This document shows positions 6,998-7,806 of a stretch of DNA of 7,806 nucleotides, in pieces (position 1 is the first letter of the stretch; each line of letters starts with the position of its first letter). Made by a program: the position numbers and the translations under genes. The notes beneath the pieces were generated by a model that saw only the letters and a program-made list of their open reading frames with translations, did no database searches and was not told the origin of the DNA. The DNA comes from an uncultured Caulobacterales bacterium (GTDB lineage Bacteria > Pseudomonadota > Alphaproteobacteria > Caulobacterales > Caulobacteraceae): assembly GCA_903903715.1 (NCBI GenBank), contig CAIUZX010000286.1, positions 1 through 7,806 on the forward strand. The letters run 5' to 3'.

Positions 6998-7540
6998 ATG
7001 GCCCGTTTCAAACCCAAGCATCGGCGAGCGAACCCTGAAGAGATGACGGAGGTCGCGCACACCACCGCCCAGATCCGCGCGGCGCACCGGCTGGAGGCGA
7101 GCCTCCTGCAGTCCGTTGTCGACAAGATCACATCGGTGATCGGCGGCCCGGGTTTTGTCGCGTCGCTCAGCCTCGGCATCGTCTTGTGGGTCGGCGGCAA
7201 CCTGGCGGCGCCGTGGCTTGGGCTTGAGCCCATCGACCCCGCGCCCTTCGTGTGGCTGGAGCTGGTCACCGCCACGAGCGCCCTCGTCGTCGCGGCCCTG
7301 ATCCTGACCACGCAGCGGCGCGAGGACAAGCTGGCGGACAATCGCGCGCAGCTCATCCTCGAGCTCGCCATCTCCAACGATCAGAAGATCGCCAAGATCG
7401 TCGGCCTCCTGGAGGAAAGCCGGCGGGACAATCCCAACCTGGTCAACCGCGTTGACGATGAGGCGGACGCGATGTCGACGCCGTCTGACACCGAAGCGGT
7501 GCTGGAGGCGATCAAGGACCTGCGGACCGACCTGGTCTGA
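6998..7540 (+). CDS. DUF1003-type two-helix inner-membrane protein
   Basis: A 180-residue protein matching the DUF1003 pattern, whose function is not established. Residues 1-45 are polar and basic at the very start (cytoplasmic). Two hydrophobic helices follow, about 50-71 and 84-104, joined by a short loop with IDPAPF (79-84), the counterpart of the DP-x-PF turn usual in the family. After TQRREDK (105-111) comes a long charged helix to about residue 143, with heptad-like spacing that may form a coiled coil, then an acidic tail (150-180). Both ends should face the cytoplasm. The start at 6998 has only AAGGA at 6979-6983, 14 bases away, which is far; an in-frame ATG at 7043 (residue 16) is an alternative with no better ribosome site. 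The stop TGA lies in the loop of the 13-bp inverted repeat at 7520-7556. The gene stands between peroxidase and superoxide dismutase genes but on the opposite strand from both. Confidence 0.85.
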   Translation: MARFKPKHRRANPEEMTEVAHTTAQIRAAHRLEASLLQSVVDKITSVIGGPGFVASLSLGIVLWVGGNLAAPWLGLEPIDPAPFVWLELVTATSALVVAALILTTQRREDKLADNRAQLILELAISNDQKIAKIVGLLEESRRDNPNLVNRVDDEADAMSTPSDTEAVLEAIKDLRTDLV

Positions 7541-7556
7541 GCCGGTCGGTCCGCAG
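7520..7556. terminator. Probable bidirectional terminator hairpin between convergent DUF1003 and SOD genes
   Basis: CTGCGGACCGACC (7520-7532) and GGTCGGTCCGCAG (7544-7556) are perfect reverse complements: a 13-bp, mostly G-C stem with an 11-base loop. The left arm codes for the last residues of the DUF1003 protein and its TGA stop (7538-7540) is in the loop. The superoxide dismutase stop is at 7575, 18 bases beyond the right arm. No strong U-run follows on either strand, which is common for terminators in GC-rich alphaproteobacteria. Position between two convergent genes and perfect symmetry support a two-way terminator; a transcript-end stabilising hairpin is the alternative. Confidence 0.65.
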
Positions 7557-7574
7557 CGCCTAAGTTGTCGTCGC

Positions 7575-7806
7575 TCAGGCCACGAAGCTGAACGCCCGGG
7601 GATGTCGCCAGGACAGGCCGTTTCTGACGGACGCGTGAAACTGTCGCCCGGCGAAGGACCAGTCAGCCAAGTGGTCGAACCACTGGGTCAGAAAGCCCGC
7701 GCGGTCGTTCTGATGGTCGAGATAGTAGGCGTGCTCCCACAGATCGCAGACCAGCAGCGGGGTGGAGTCCACACCCGGCAGCATGTCCTTGGCGTCGTGG
7801 GTGGAC
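7575..7806 (-). CDS. Fe/Mn superoxide dismutase, C-terminal part, truncated by window edge
   Basis: The last 76 complete codons of an iron/manganese superoxide dismutase, which converts superoxide to oxygen and hydrogen peroxide. The frame is open to the right edge and begins with STHDAKDMLPGVDSTPLL. The family signature D-x-W-E-H-A-Y-Y is present as CDLWEHAYYLDHQN; its Asp and His are the third and fourth metal ligands. The first two His ligands and the N-terminal domain lie outside the window. A Cys precedes the signature Asp where E. coli SodB has Val. After the expected end of the fold (near DWSFAGRQF) about 20 extra residues follow, rich in Arg, aromatic residues and His, before the TGA; most family members stop within a few residues of that point. 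Whether the metal is Fe or Mn cannot be decided from this part. It converges on the DUF1003 gene, 34 bp apart. Confidence 0.92.
   Translation of the reverse strand, partial: STHDAKDMLPGVDSTPLLVCDLWEHAYYLDHQNDRAGFLTQWFDHLADWSFAGRQFHASVRNGLSWRHPRAFSFVA

Overview
The window looks like ordinary chromosomal DNA from a GC-rich alphaproteobacterium. A Caulobacterales-type or related aerobic, oligotrophic lineage is my best guess. The guess rests on high third-position GC, many exported peptidases and acyl-CoA enzymes, and Shine-Dalgarno sites of the GGAG/AGGGGA type. I cannot name a genus from the sequence alone. I see no tRNA, rRNA, CRISPR array, insertion sequence, integrase or phage gene, and nothing that signals recent transfer.

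Left part (1-2953). An S9-family prolyl-oligopeptidase-like exported peptidase runs leftward off the window, so only its signal peptide, beta-propeller and the start of its hydrolase domain are present. It is divergent from a rightward pair: a small glyoxalase-fold (VOC) protein with an export signal, then a hormone-sensitive-lipase-type (family IV) esterase that starts at TTG. The pair is 32 bp apart and probably co-transcribed.

Middle part (2959-6812), all leftward. In transcription order: glutathione peroxidase, a 79-bp gap, an exported M20 amidohydrolase/peptidase, a 29-bp gap, an acyl-CoA dehydrogenase, and an enoyl-CoA hydratase/isomerase-family protein that overlaps the dehydrogenase stop by 4 bp (ATGA). 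The last two genes are almost certainly translationally coupled and should act on the same acyl-CoA. Both differ from textbook enzymes at the active site. The dehydrogenase has Asp where medium-chain acyl-CoA dehydrogenase has its catalytic Glu. The crotonase-fold partner lacks both Glu residues used by classical enoyl-CoA hydratase. This pair is the most interesting biochemistry in the window.

Right part (6813-7806). A 185-bp divergent promoter region separates glutathione peroxidase from a rightward two-helix membrane protein of the DUF1003 type. That gene converges on a leftward Fe/Mn superoxide dismutase, cut by the window edge, across a perfect 13-bp inverted repeat that is probably a bidirectional terminator. 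Peroxidase, DUF1003 protein and superoxide dismutase together suggest an oxidative-stress neighbourhood, though they form three separate transcription units.

I did not find a new multi-gene defence or mobile system. The points worth checking are the active-site substitutions, the exported VOC protein, the C-terminal tail on the superoxide dismutase, and the hairpin at the convergent junction.
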